Shown here in pieces: positions 1-9,424 of a stretch of DNA of 49,646 nt. The first letter of the stretch is position 1. Each line of letters begins with the position of its first letter. Origin of the DNA: Micrococcales bacterium (GTDB taxonomy: Bacteria > Actinomycetota > Actinomycetes > Actinomycetales > Microbacteriaceae); contig JAHEGC010000010.1 of the NCBI GenBank assembly GCA_024639965.1, forward strand, positions 1 through 49,646, read 5' to 3'. The notes under the pieces are model-generated. The model made no database searches and was not told the origin of the DNA. It saw only the letters and a list, made by a program, of their open reading frames with translations. Position numbers and translations under genes: made by a program.

Positions 1-1625
1 CCCTCATCGTTCAGAGCGACCGCACCGTCTTGCTCGAGGTCGGCCATCCTCTCGCCACCGAGGCGCGTCACGCGCTCGCGGTGTTTGCGGAACTGGAGCG
101 CGCGCCCGAACACATACACACGTATCGCATCACCCGTCTCGGTTTGTGGAACGCTCGGGCGGCGGGCCACTCCGCCCAAGAGATGATCGACACCCTCGAC
201 CGATTCTCCAAGTTCCCCGTACCTCCCGCCGTCTCCACCGACATCGCCGACACCGTGTCGCGATACGGGCGCATCGTGATCGAGCGCGATGCGGACGGCC
301 TGTTCCTTTCCGCGGAATCGCCGCAGATTCTCGTCGAGGTCGCACGAACCTCCAAACTCGCCGACTACCTCGGTGAGACGACGAGCGAAACAACAATTCG
401 ACTCAACGCCTGGGCGCGCGGCGTGGTGAAGCAGGAGTTGCTCTCCCTCGGCTGGCCGGCGGAGGATCGAGCCGGGTTCACCAAGGGAACGCCGATGGCG
501 GTCGAATTCGACAACACGTCGTGGTCCCTCCGCGGCTATCAGCGCGAGGCGATCGATCTCTTCGACAAGTCGGGGGCCGGTGTAGTCGTGCTCCCTTGTG
601 GTGCCGGCAAAACGGTTGTCGGAATCGGCGCGATGGTCGAAACTGCCGCCTCGACGCTCATCCTGGTCACCAACTCGGTTTCGGCCAGGCAGTGGCGCGA
701 CGAGATCATTGCGCGAACGAATCTCACCGCCGATGACCTCGGCGAATACTCGGGCGAGAAGAAGGAAATCAAGCCCGTCACGATTGCGACGTACAACATC
801 CTCACCGCGAAGCGGAAAGGCGAGTTCGCTCACCTGCCGCTGCTCGATGCCAACGACTGGGGTCTCATCATCTACGACGAGGTGCACTTGTTGCCAGCGC
901 CGGTGTTCAAGTTGACCGCCGATCTTCAGGCGAGGCGACGACTTGGGCTCACCGCGACGCTCGTGCGTGAGGACGGCAAAGAGGGGGACGTCTTCTCACT
1001 CATCGGGCCCAAGCGATTCGACGCGCCGTGGAAGGACATCGAGGCGCAAGGGTTCATTGCTCCCGCACGCTGTGTCGAGGTGCGCGTTCTTCTCGACTCG
1101 GATGAGCGAATGGAATACGCAGTCGCCAATGACCGCCAGCGTTACCGCATCGCCGCGACGAGCCCGGCAAAGGGCGCAATCATCTCGCGCCTCATCGAGC
1201 GTCACCCGGACGACCAGATTCTCGTCATCGCACAATACCTCGACCAAATCGACGATGTGTCGGATTCGCTGGGCCTGCCGACCATCACCGGTGCGACCCC
1301 CATCGATGAGCGTGAACGCCTGTACGAAGCGTTCCGCACGGGCGCGATTCGGGTGTTGCTCGTGTCGAAGGTGGCGAACTTCTCGGTCGACCTTCCCGAC
1401 GCCTCGGTGGCGATTCAAATCTCCGGTTCCTTCGGTTCACGCCAGGAGGAGGCGCAACGACTCGGACGAATATTGCGTCCGAAGAGCGACGGGCGAAGTG
1501 CGGTGTTCTACACCGTCGTCGCTCGTGACACCGTCGAGCAGGATTTCGCGCAGAACCGCCAACGCTTCCTCACCGAGCAGGGGTACGCCTACGAGATCAT
1601 CGACGAGTCGGCGGTCGTCGCCTAA
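1..1625 (+). CDS. XPB/Ercc3-like DNA repair helicase, 5' truncated
   Basis: Superfamily 2 DNA helicase of the XPB (Ercc3) type, which unwinds DNA with ATP and is presumed to act in DNA repair. The gene enters from upstream; codons are in frame from base 3, and the first visible residues (LIVQSDRTVLLEV) match the interior of actinobacterial XPB proteins, so the TTG at 30 is not a true start. About 540 residues are visible: an N-terminal XPB-specific region, then Walker A PCGAGKT, the DEVH box in YDEVHLLP, the GLTATL motif, and helicase motif VI QRLGRILRP near the end. It ends in TAA with a 79-nt gap to a WXG100 gene. The family is clear; the physiological role in bacteria is less well established. 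Confidence 0.93.
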   Translation, partial: LIVQSDRTVLLEVGHPLATEARHALAVFAELERAPEHIHTYRITRLGLWNARAAGHSAQEMIDTLDRFSKFPVPPAVSTDIADTVSRYGRIVIERDADGLFLSAESPQILVEVARTSKLADYLGETTSETTIRLNAWARGVVKQELLSLGWPAEDRAGFTKGTPMAVEFDNTSWSLRGYQREAIDLFDKSGAGVVVLPCGAGKTVVGIGAMVETAASTLILVTNSVSARQWRDEIIARTNLTADDLGEYSGEKKEIKPVTIATYNILTAKRKGEFAHLPLLDANDWGLIIYDEVHLLPAPVFKLTADLQARRRLGLTATLVREDGKEGDVFSLIGPKRFDAPWKDIEAQGFIAPARCVEVRVLLDSDERMEYAVANDRQRYRIAATSPAKGAIISRLIERHPDDQILVIAQYLDQIDDVSDSLGLPTITGATPIDERERLYEAFRTGAIRVLLVSKVANFSVDLPDASVAIQISGSFGSRQEEAQRLGRILRPKSDGRSAVFYTVVARDTVEQDFAQNRQRFLTEQGYAYEIIDESAVVA

Positions 1626-1704
1626 CAGCGTCCGACGCTCGCGAGTCGTCCACAGCTCCACCCGCTCGGATCAATCTCGGATACCGGTGAGGCACGATGT
1701 CGGA

Positions 1705-1995
1705 ATGACCAGTTTCCACGTCGACGTCCCCGCGCTAGAGAGCGCCGCGGCGTCCATTTCCGTCACCATCGACTCGCTCCACGGTGACCTTGCGCGGCTC
1801 TCGGGGCAATTGCGGGGCCTCGACGGTTCGTGGTCGGGCCCTGCCGCGACCGCATTCTCTTCAGTCGTCGACGAATGGACGACCGCGAGTGCCTCGGTGA
1901 CCGAATCCCTCGCGAACATCGGCCGCGCGCTCACCGCGATCCACGCCCACTACCTTGACACCGAAACCACGAACGTTCGGTTGCTCGGACAATAA
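1705..1995 (+). CDS. WXG100 (ESAT-6-like) family protein
   Basis: Small 96-residue helical protein with the central W-S-G turn (residues 42-44) typical of WXG100 proteins, flanked by two predicted helices; the length matches the family. WXG100 proteins are normally secreted as dimers by type VII (ESX) systems. The start is the ATG at 1705; reading further upstream would merge it with the antisense-like frame of the helicase. No EccC, EccD, LXG toxin or second WXG100 gene is seen in the window, so it is an orphan here. No clear Shine-Dalgarno precedes the ATG. A strong hairpin follows immediately after the stop. Function is unknown beyond family membership. Confidence 0.85.
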   Translation: MTSFHVDVPALESAAASISVTIDSLHGDLARLSGQLRGLDGSWSGPAATAFSSVVDEWTTASASVTESLANIGRALTAIHAHYLDTETTNVRLLGQ

Positions 1996-2027
1996 GAACG
2001 GGGACGACCGAATGGTCGCCCCCGTTC
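1996..2027. terminator. Bidirectional hairpin between WXG100 gene and groEL
   Basis: A 14-bp stem with one A-C mismatch and a 4-nt GAAT loop lies in the 51-nt gap between two convergent genes. It starts right after the WXG100 stop codon. There is no long U tract, so a factor-independent terminator or 3'-end stabiliser serving both strands is inferred. Confidence 0.65.
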
Positions 2028-2046
2028 CGAGGTTGTTGCGTTGGGG

Positions 2047-3763
<1,717 letters not shown>

Positions 3764-3785
3764 TTCGCCCCACAGGGCAAGGGCG

Positions 3786-4871
3786 TTATCGACGTGAGGT
3801 GGTGAAGTAACCAGTCGTCGTCGGGATGAGTTCGATCCAGGTGTTACCCGGAGCGAGCTTGACTTCGGTGCCGTCCTTGAGCGTGTAAACCGTCATCGAG
3901 TCTCGGTTCTTTTTCTTCCACTTCGCCTTGACCGTTGAACCGCCCGTCGAGATGTACGCGACGCCCTTTCCGACGACGTGCGCACGCGGAACGTAACCGA
4001 ACTCGAACGACTCGTCGGTCATCTGCACGATAACGTTGACCGCCGTGAGTTGGCGCTTGTGCTCGTCGACGTCCTTTTCGCCACCCGCCTGGAACCTCTT
4101 GTAGACGCCATCGGCGACCGACCACTTCCATGACGGCGTGTTGTAGGGCGAGAACGAGGTCGTGAGGGCGCGCTTGGGTGCGCCCGCCGCCACCGCCGAC
4201 GGCATTTCATCGTCGTGAACGAACACGAACGCGGGATTCGGCGCCCCGAGACGTGAATACGCGTCCACGAGTTTCGACGCTCGAACGATGACGTTGTGCG
4301 GTGCGACGCGCTTGCTGTCGCGATACATGTACTTCTGTGACGGCGACATTCCGTCGATGATGTTCTTGACCTTCGTGTGCTGCATCGCGACGACGAAGCG
4401 GTACTGGCCACCCGAATAGGCGATGATCCCGCGGAATGCCGACGCGATGTCCGGGTCCATCGGGCGAATCGATCGGACCGGACCAATGAGGTTCGGGACA
4501 GTCGAGTGCCACACCGCAACGTACCGAGTCAGACCGCCCTCGACGAGTTCCTCGAAGACGATGTCGGTGTCGTTCAATCCCGCTTGGGGGCGAGCCTCTT
4601 CAAGGTTGTCTACCTTCGCCATGAGGACCGGGTGGTCGAGCGACCCGATTTCGACCTGTACGCCCGTCAGCGGTGCGTACTCGACCGGAGTCGGCGTGGG
4701 CGTCGGGCTCGGTTCGCACGAGGGCGACGGTGCGGGCGATCCCGAGGGTGATGTGGTCGACGACGCGCTCGGCGTGCACGATGGTGAGGCGGTCGGTGAA
4801 CCGGCGGGAGCGCAGCCCGTCAGGGCGAGTGCCGCAGCGAGTCCGAGAGAAAGATGGGCGAGGGGTTTCAC
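3786..4871 (-). CDS. DUF3048 domain lipoprotein (YerB-like)
   Basis: Predicted secreted lipoprotein of 361 residues. A signal peptide ends in the lipobox LALTGC with lipidated Cys20; residues 20-62 are a Ser/Thr/Pro-rich linker, and the rest is a DUF3048 domain. The role of DUF3048/YerB is unknown; the anchor places it on the outer face of the membrane. The start is GTG at 4871, 5 nt after a good AAGGAGA Shine-Dalgarno. It lies 21 nt downstream of the LytR_C gene on the same strand, with DUF2332 before that, so an operon is likely. The neighbouring LytR_C protein suggests envelope function, but this is inference. Confidence 0.88.
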   Translation of the reverse strand: MKPLAHLSLGLAAALALTGCAPAGSPTASPSCTPSASSTTSPSGSPAPSPSCEPSPTPTPTPVEYAPLTGVQVEIGSLDHPVLMAKVDNLEEARPQAGLNDTDIVFEELVEGGLTRYVAVWHSTVPNLIGPVRSIRPMDPDIASAFRGIIAYSGGQYRFVVAMQHTKVKNIIDGMSPSQKYMYRDSKRVAPHNVIVRASKLVDAYSRLGAPNPAFVFVHDDEMPSAVAAGAPKRALTTSFSPYNTPSWKWSVADGVYKRFQAGGEKDVDEHKRQLTAVNVIVQMTDESFEFGYVPRAHVVGKGVAYISTGGSTVKAKWKKKNRDSMTVYTLKDGTEVKLAPGNTWIELIPTTTGYFTTSRR

Positions 4872-4892
4872 GTCGGTCTCCTTGGCGTGGAT

Positions 4893-5465
4893 TTATTGTT
4901 GGACGAAATCGGAGCCGACGAGAACCGTGACGGTTGCACCGGGGTACATGTCCGATTGTTTGACGGCTTTGATGCCGAGCGAGGCTGCTACGCCGTTCGC
5001 GTAACGGAGGTCCGCTTCAGGACCGTACACAACCACGCTCACCTTGATGGTCGAATCCGATGCGTTCGCGGGGGTGGCGTTTCGCCAGCCGGTCGTTTCG
5101 AGCATCGTCACAACCGATTCGGCGATTCCCTCCTCGGCCGTGCCGTTGAGCACCGTGATGGTGACATTCTTGAGCTCTTTGTCCGTCATGAGCAGCGGGT
5201 CGGCAACGTCCTGTTCGGGAGTCGGAGTCGGTGTGGGAGTCGGAGTCGCCGTGATTCCAACGGCGGGCAAATCGATTGCCTGGAGATTCTTTGCATCGAT
5301 AATCGACACACCCACGAGCGCTGCGAGAACGATCGCAACGACGGATCCGCCGGCGATCGCGGTGTGGAACCACCATGGGCGACGCGCGATGCGGCGGCGG
5401 TGGGCTCCGACGCGCGACGGCGTCGAGGTCGTGTCGTCAAATCGATCGGTGGGGAGCTTGCTCAC
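4893..5465 (-). CDS. LytR C-terminal domain membrane protein
   Basis: A 190-residue protein with a basic cytoplasmic N-terminus (about 1-30), one transmembrane helix (about 33-57), a TP-repeat linker (about 73-83) and a LytR_C domain (about 98-190, from VTITVLNGTAEEG). LytR_C domains occur after LCP ligase domains or alone in actinobacteria; here there is no LCP catalytic domain, so enzymatic activity is not predicted. Topology puts the domain outside the cell. The start is GTG. It sits between DUF2332 (22 nt upstream) and the DUF3048 lipoprotein (21 nt downstream). The exact function is unknown; a part in cell-wall polymer handling is inferred from the family. Confidence 0.86.
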   Translation of the reverse strand: MSKLPTDRFDDTTSTPSRVGAHRRRIARRPWWFHTAIAGGSVVAIVLAALVGVSIIDAKNLQAIDLPAVGITATPTPTPTPTPEQDVADPLLMTDKELKNVTITVLNGTAEEGIAESVVTMLETTGWRNATPANASDSTIKVSVVVYGPEADLRYANGVAASLGIKAVKQSDMYPGATVTVLVGSDFVQQ

Positions 5466-5487
5466 GCCGTCGTCACATCCATTTCAT

Positions 5488-6699
5488 CTATCGCCGTTGT
5501 CGAGATTCACTCGATTGGGCGAACGTTTTTACGAGTACCGGGTCGTACCGCCGAGCGGCCGACGATTCCATTATCGCGTATAGCCGTTGGTAATAACGCA
5601 CGAGGGAACTCGACCACACCCGACGCACCAACGACTCCTTCGACGGCTTCGGTCCCCAGTGAATTCGTTCGAACTCGATGAGATCGAGATCGTCGGGAGC
5701 CAAGCCCGCCTTGTTTGTGATGGACATCGAGCGGCCGAGTGGATCGACCGACGCGATGGGGACTCCGTCGAGCGAGAGGAGGAATTCGCCGTCGATTCCC
5801 GCGTCGTTCGCCGCCGACTCGATGGAAGGATGCACCGAGCGACCGTCGAGCGAAATCCATCGGAGTTTCGAGCGCCGGCAATAGGTGACGAACTCTCGGC
5901 GAGCGGAGGGGTCGAGATAGACGAGAACAGCGGGCGACGACACGACCACCGTCGCACCGGGAGCGGCGCGGCGAGCGCGCGCAACAGCTCCCCGAATTTC
6001 CGCCAGTGCGTCCCCCGCCGCGATGACGCGCGGGTCCTCCGCGACGAGCGCCACCGCGGCACGGATGAGCTTCAGGCGCTCGACCTGTTCCGGCCACACG
6101 AGGGCCTCGAGCCATTCTCGATCAGACTCGTCGGTGACATCAAGTGGGTTGAGGTCGATGCCGTCGCGATAGACGATGTGAGGGCGCTTCGGTGGGCTCG
6201 CACCCCAACCGTGAACGTCGGCAGTCAGGACGACCGTCGACGGTCCGGCGGTCGGGTGTGACTCAATGCTCCGTCCGGGCGCGTTCCATATATATGAGTA
6301 GCGATCGGGGATGAGAGTGAGCCCGGCGGACGCCCCCACCTCAATCAGCGCGATCGGACCTCGGATTCGATCCAGAGCAACAAGAAGAGGCGAACACCGT
6401 CTCGGATCGTTCGTCTGAGTGGCGCGCGCACGGGCGAGTTGGGCGATTTCCTTCCACAGTGCAAGGAAGTCAGCGCGCACGGTATCGAAGGGGCGCAGCG
6501 GAACACCGGCGACGCGTGCGCAGGTGAGAACGAGAACGGGTTGTCGCTTCGCCAGCGGAAGCGTGACGATTCGATCGAGCACCTCATCGTCGTCGGCGAT
6601 TGCGAGTGCCCAATTTCGGTAGCGCGGAGACTCGGCGCCTTCAGCGTTCGCGAAGCGGCGAAACCAGTCCGCGCACCGCTCCCGTTCGCTCTGCGCCAT
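5488..6699 (-). CDS. DUF2332 family protein
   Basis: Cytoplasmic protein of 403 residues of the actinobacterial DUF2332 family. Features include the N-terminal region [15 protein letters not shown], the conserved [12 protein letters not shown] glycine-rich segment near residue 120, and DPLGRSM toward the C-terminus. EVGASAGL resembles an S-adenosylmethionine or nucleotide binding loop, but no activity is established. The ATG at 6699 was chosen because the open frame further upstream runs through msrB on the other strand. A -10 box lies 7 nt before this ATG, suggesting a leaderless mRNA. First gene of the leftward operon with LytR_C and DUF3048. Confidence 0.85.
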   Translation of the reverse strand: MAQSERERCADWFRRFANAEGAESPRYRNWALAIADDDEVLDRIVTLPLAKRQPVLVLTCARVAGVPLRPFDTVRADFLALWKEIAQLARARATQTNDPRRCSPLLVALDRIRGPIALIEVGASAGLTLIPDRYSYIWNAPGRSIESHPTAGPSTVVLTADVHGWGASPPKRPHIVYRDGIDLNPLDVTDESDREWLEALVWPEQVERLKLIRAAVALVAEDPRVIAAGDALAEIRGAVARARRAAPGATVVVSSPAVLVYLDPSARREFVTYCRRSKLRWISLDGRSVHPSIESAANDAGIDGEFLLSLDGVPIASVDPLGRSMSITNKAGLAPDDLDLIEFERIHWGPKPSKESLVRRVWSSSLVRYYQRLYAIMESSAARRYDPVLVKTFAQSSESRQRR

Positions 6700-6706
6700 A
6701 TTGCCG

Positions 6707-6712
6707 AGTTTA
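6707..6712 (-). promoter_or_regulatory. Putative -10 box for leaderless DUF2332 mRNA
   Basis: TAAACT (TANNNT) on the minus strand lies 7 nt before the ATG at 6699, so transcription would start at or next to the start codon. The whole divergent gap to msrB is only 22 nt. Confidence 0.45.
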
Positions 6713-6721
6713 ATAGGAGTC

Positions 6722-7123
6722 ATGACCGACTCCCCCAACGACCTGACGCCAGACGAGTGGCGTGAGCGCCTCACCCCCGAGCAATTCCATGTGCTTCGCG
6801 AAGCGGGTACGGAACGACCGTGGACCGGCGAACTACTCGACGAGGATCGCGCGGGACTGTATTCGTGTGCGGGGTGCGGTGCGGAATTGTTCAAGTCGGG
6901 AACCAAGTTCGACAGTCACTGCGGCTGGCCCTCGTTCTACGAGTCGATCAACCCCGACGCCGTCGTTCTGCTCGACGACGATTCGCTCGGTCAACACCGC
7001 ACGGAGGTTCGCTGCGCTCGATGCAACGGTCACCTCGGGCACGTGTTCCCCGACGGATTCGGCACGCCGACGGGCTTGCGCTATTGCATGAATTCGCTGG
7101 CGCTCAACTTCGACGCCGAATAA
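6722..7123 (+). CDS. msrB: Peptide-methionine (R)-S-oxide reductase MsrB
   Basis: Reduces the R epimer of methionine sulfoxide in oxidised proteins, in the cytosol, with electrons from thioredoxin. The 133 residues match the family. Visible are zinc-binding Cys49/Cys52 (CAGC) and Cys98/Cys101 (CARC), the HCGWPSF signature with resolving Cys67, and the C-terminal RYCMNS motif with catalytic Cys122. The ATG at 6722 has an AGGAG Shine-Dalgarno. Its 5' end is 22 nt from the divergent DUF2332 gene, so the regulatory region is very short. No MsrA gene is fused or adjacent. Confidence 0.97.
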   Translation: MTDSPNDLTPDEWRERLTPEQFHVLREAGTERPWTGELLDEDRAGLYSCAGCGAELFKSGTKFDSHCGWPSFYESINPDAVVLLDDDSLGQHRTEVRCARCNGHLGHVFPDGFGTPTGLRYCMNSLALNFDAE

Positions 7124-7141
7124 AGCTCGTGTGACTCCGAG

Positions 7142-7216
7142 TGGAGCCTCGAGTGAGGATTGAACTCACGACCCCTTCATTACGAGTGAAGTGCTCTACC
7201 ACTGAGCTATCGAGGC
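7142..7216 (-). tRNA. tRNA-Thr (anticodon CGU)
   Basis: The minus strand folds into a full cloverleaf: acceptor GCCTCGA/TCGAGGC, D-arm GCTC...GAGC, anticodon stem CTTCA/TGAAG with loop CTCGTAA (CGT), and T-arm GTGAG TTCAATC CTCAC. Discriminator T is followed by an encoded CCA. It reads ACG codons. Confidence 0.96.
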
Positions 7217-7328
7217 GGACGGCGCGATTGCGCACCCGAATATTCTAGCGGTCAAACGCGGGGCGGATTCGCTTGCCGATGCCTCTCGCTGCGCCTATCG
7301 TGAAGGGGAACCTTCGAAGGAGAACACA

Positions 7329-7664
7329 ATGGCCACCGCCGATTCGCGCCAGAATGCCGCGCTTTCTCACGTGCTTGGAATCGTCACCGGATTCATCGCT
7401 CCGCTGATCCTTTTCCTCGTCAAGAAGGACGATCCGTTCGTTCGCGACCACGCCCGCGAGGCGCTCAACTTCCAGATCACCGCAGGAGCGCTCTTCTTCC
7501 TCAACAACGTTCTGGGGTGGGTCAACCCCCTCTGGGTCCTCATCGGTTGGGTCGTTCCACTCGCGCTCTTCGTCATCGTCATCATCTGGTCCGTTCAGGG
7601 GTTCCAGGCGGCGAACGCGGGAAACTCGTATCGCTATCCCGTCGCAGTTCGACTCGTTAGCTAG
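7329..7664 (+). CDS. DUF4870 membrane protein
   Basis: Small integral membrane protein of 111 residues of the DUF4870 (Tic20-like) family. The motif FVRDHAREALNFQI around residues 37-50 is typical, with hydrophobic helices at about 14-30, 50-65 and 68-88. The start is ATG after a GAAGGAGAA Shine-Dalgarno. It stands alone between tRNA-Thr and the convergent holB gene. Its function is unknown; the Tic20 resemblance is structural and does not imply protein import. Confidence 0.87.
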   Translation: MATADSRQNAALSHVLGIVTGFIAPLILFLVKKDDPFVRDHAREALNFQITAGALFFLNNVLGWVNPLWVLIGWVVPLALFVIVIIWSVQGFQAANAGNSYRYPVAVRLVS

Positions 7665-7670
7665 CAGCAA

Positions 7671-8810
7671 TCAGGTCGACGCGACGCCGCTCGCCTCGAC
7701 GAACAACGCTTCGAGCGCGAGCAGTGGTGTCACGTTGCGCTCGATGCGGTGACGCGCGGCATCGATTGCATCAAGAATTCTCACCGTGTGGTCGGGCTGA
7801 TTACGTCCGTTCCATTCGCGAATCGCGGGATGCAATTCCGCGTTCGTCAACGGCACATCCCCACCGAGAGCGTCGACGAGGATGTCACGAAACAGTGATT
7901 CGAGGTCGGTGAGCACACGGTCAATCCCGTCGCGCAAAGACCGCGTGGCGCGACGCTTCTGATTTTCCTCGAGCGTGCGGATCTGAGCACGAAGCGCCGG
8001 CGGCACGGCTTCGCCTGGTGCCACACCGATGGCGTGGAGAAACTCCGCTCGTTCCGATTCGTCTCGCGATTCGGTGTACGCCTTGGCGTCGTCCGTCGCG
8101 AGCGACACGATTTCGGCCGCGGCGTTGACCGCGTCAGACACGGCACGAATTCCGATCACCAGCTCGAGGCTTCGTGCACGGCGCTCCCGTGCCTCCTCCG
8201 AGGTGGCGAGGCGGCGCGCCATGCCGATGTGGCTTTGTGCGTGCCGCGCGGATTGCTCGGCGATGTCAGGGGCGACACCGTCGCGCGCCATGAGCATGGC
8301 AGCGATGTCCGCAACGGCGGGCACGCCGAGTCGGACGGACCGGACTCGGGATCGAATCGTGGGAATGACGTCGGCTTCGCTCGGGGCACACAGAACCCAA
8401 ATGGTTCGTTCCGCCGGCTCTTCGAGTGCCTTGAGCAAGACGTTGGAGGTGCGCTCCACCATGCGGTCGGCGTCTTCGATGATGATGATGCGCCATGGCG
8501 ACGACGTCGGCGAGCGATAAGACATCTCGACGAGTTCGCGCACATCGTCGATGGGGATAAGCACTCGGTCGGTCGCGAGCACGGTGAGGTCGGGATGCGT
8601 TTGAGCACGCACCTGACGGTCAATCGAGGCGGTGTCGTCGCCCTCGCCGAGCAATTCGGCTGCGAACGCCCGCGCGACGAGCGACCGCCCCGAGCCCGCC
8701 GGGCCGGTGATGAGCCACGACTGCGCAAGCTCGTTGGGGCGATTCGCGGCCTGACGCATCTGTTCGATGACAGCGTCGTGGCCGACGAGGTCATCCCAGA
8801 GCGCGCTCAC
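7671..8810 (-). CDS. holB: DNA polymerase III subunit delta'
   Basis: Clamp-loader subunit delta' of the replicative polymerase, 379 residues. The P-loop is GPAGSGRS (36-43) with Arg in place of the catalytic Lys, as expected for a non-ATPase delta'. The segment IIIIEDADRM and the motif NVLLKALEEP follow. The zinc-binding cysteines of E. coli HolB are missing (the spacer is GDDTASIDRQ) and the SRC motif reads SRV; from memory this is usual in Microbacteriaceae. Start GTG at 8810 overlaps the tmk stop by 4 nt (GTGA), showing translational coupling. Last gene of topA-tmk-holB. Confidence 0.95.
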   Translation of the reverse strand: MSALWDDLVGHDAVIEQMRQAANRPNELAQSWLITGPAGSGRSLVARAFAAELLGEGDDTASIDRQVRAQTHPDLTVLATDRVLIPIDDVRELVEMSYRSPTSSPWRIIIIEDADRMVERTSNVLLKALEEPAERTIWVLCAPSEADVIPTIRSRVRSVRLGVPAVADIAAMLMARDGVAPDIAEQSARHAQSHIGMARRLATSEEARERRARSLELVIGIRAVSDAVNAAAEIVSLATDDAKAYTESRDESERAEFLHAIGVAPGEAVPPALRAQIRTLEENQKRRATRSLRDGIDRVLTDLESLFRDILVDALGGDVPLTNAELHPAIREWNGRNQPDHTVRILDAIDAARHRIERNVTPLLALEALFVEASGVAST

Positions 8811-9424
8811 GACTGTGAACCGACCCTGTCGACGATGCGGTCGCGAATTTCCTCGCGAGGCAAAGTCGCGTCGATCACAATGAACCGCGTTGGCTCGGCG
8901 TCCGCCATCGCGAGATAAGCCTCACGGACACGCGTGTGGAAATCGAGCGCTTCCGTTTCGAGCCGGTCGAACGGCTTGTTGTCCGACTCGAGCCGCTCAC
9001 GACCCACCGCGGGGTCGAGGTCGAGAAGCACCGTGATGTGGGGGTAGAGCCCCTCGGTCGCCCATTCACTGACGTGGCGAACTTCCTCAGGGTCGAGCAC
9101 ACGACCGGCGCCTTGATAGGCAACAGACGAATCGATATAGCGATCCTGAATGACGACTGCCCCGCGCTCAAGGGCCGGGCGAACCAGCGTGGCCACATGG
9201 TGTGCCCGATCGGCCGCATAGAGAAGCGCCTCCGATCGCGGCGCGATGTGCCCCCGCGAATGGAGAACGATTTCCCGAAGTTCGAGCCCCAAATCGGTAC
9301 CGCCGGGTTCGCGGGTGAACACCACTTCGCGCCCCTGCGCGGTGAACCACTCTCCGAGAAGTGACGCTTGGGTGCTCTTGCCCGTGCCGTCGCCACCCTC
9401 GAGGGTGATGAACAATCCGTTCAC
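8807..9424 (-). CDS. tmk: Thymidylate kinase
   Basis: Phosphorylates dTMP to dTDP with ATP for DNA synthesis; 205 residues, normal for the family. The P-loop is GGDGTGKS (10-17), with the TREPGGT motif, the DR(Y) motif in QDRYIDSSVAYQG, and a short lid segment. GTG at 9424 is chosen because it overlaps the topA stop by 4 nt (GTGA) and gives the correct N-terminus MNGLFITLEGGDG; longer frames read into topA on a different frame. Both junctions in this operon are GTGA overlaps. The topA-tmk-holB order is common in actinobacteria. Confidence 0.96.
   Translation of the reverse strand: MNGLFITLEGGDGTGKSTQASLLGEWFTAQGREVVFTREPGGTDLGLELREIVLHSRGHIAPRSEALLYAADRAHHVATLVRPALERGAVVIQDRYIDSSVAYQGAGRVLDPEEVRHVSEWATEGLYPHITVLLDLDPAVGRERLESDNKPFDRLETEALDFHTRVREAYLAMADAEPTRFIVIDATLPREEIRDRIVDRVGSQS

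Noticed and set aside
4681-4800. Ser/Pro/Thr-rich low-complexity DNA
   Set aside because: Linker coding sequence of the DUF3048 lipoprotein.
5217-5260. Short tandem-like repeats of GGAGTCGGAGTCGG type
   Set aside because: They encode the Thr-Pro linker of the LytR_C protein and are not a separate repeat element.
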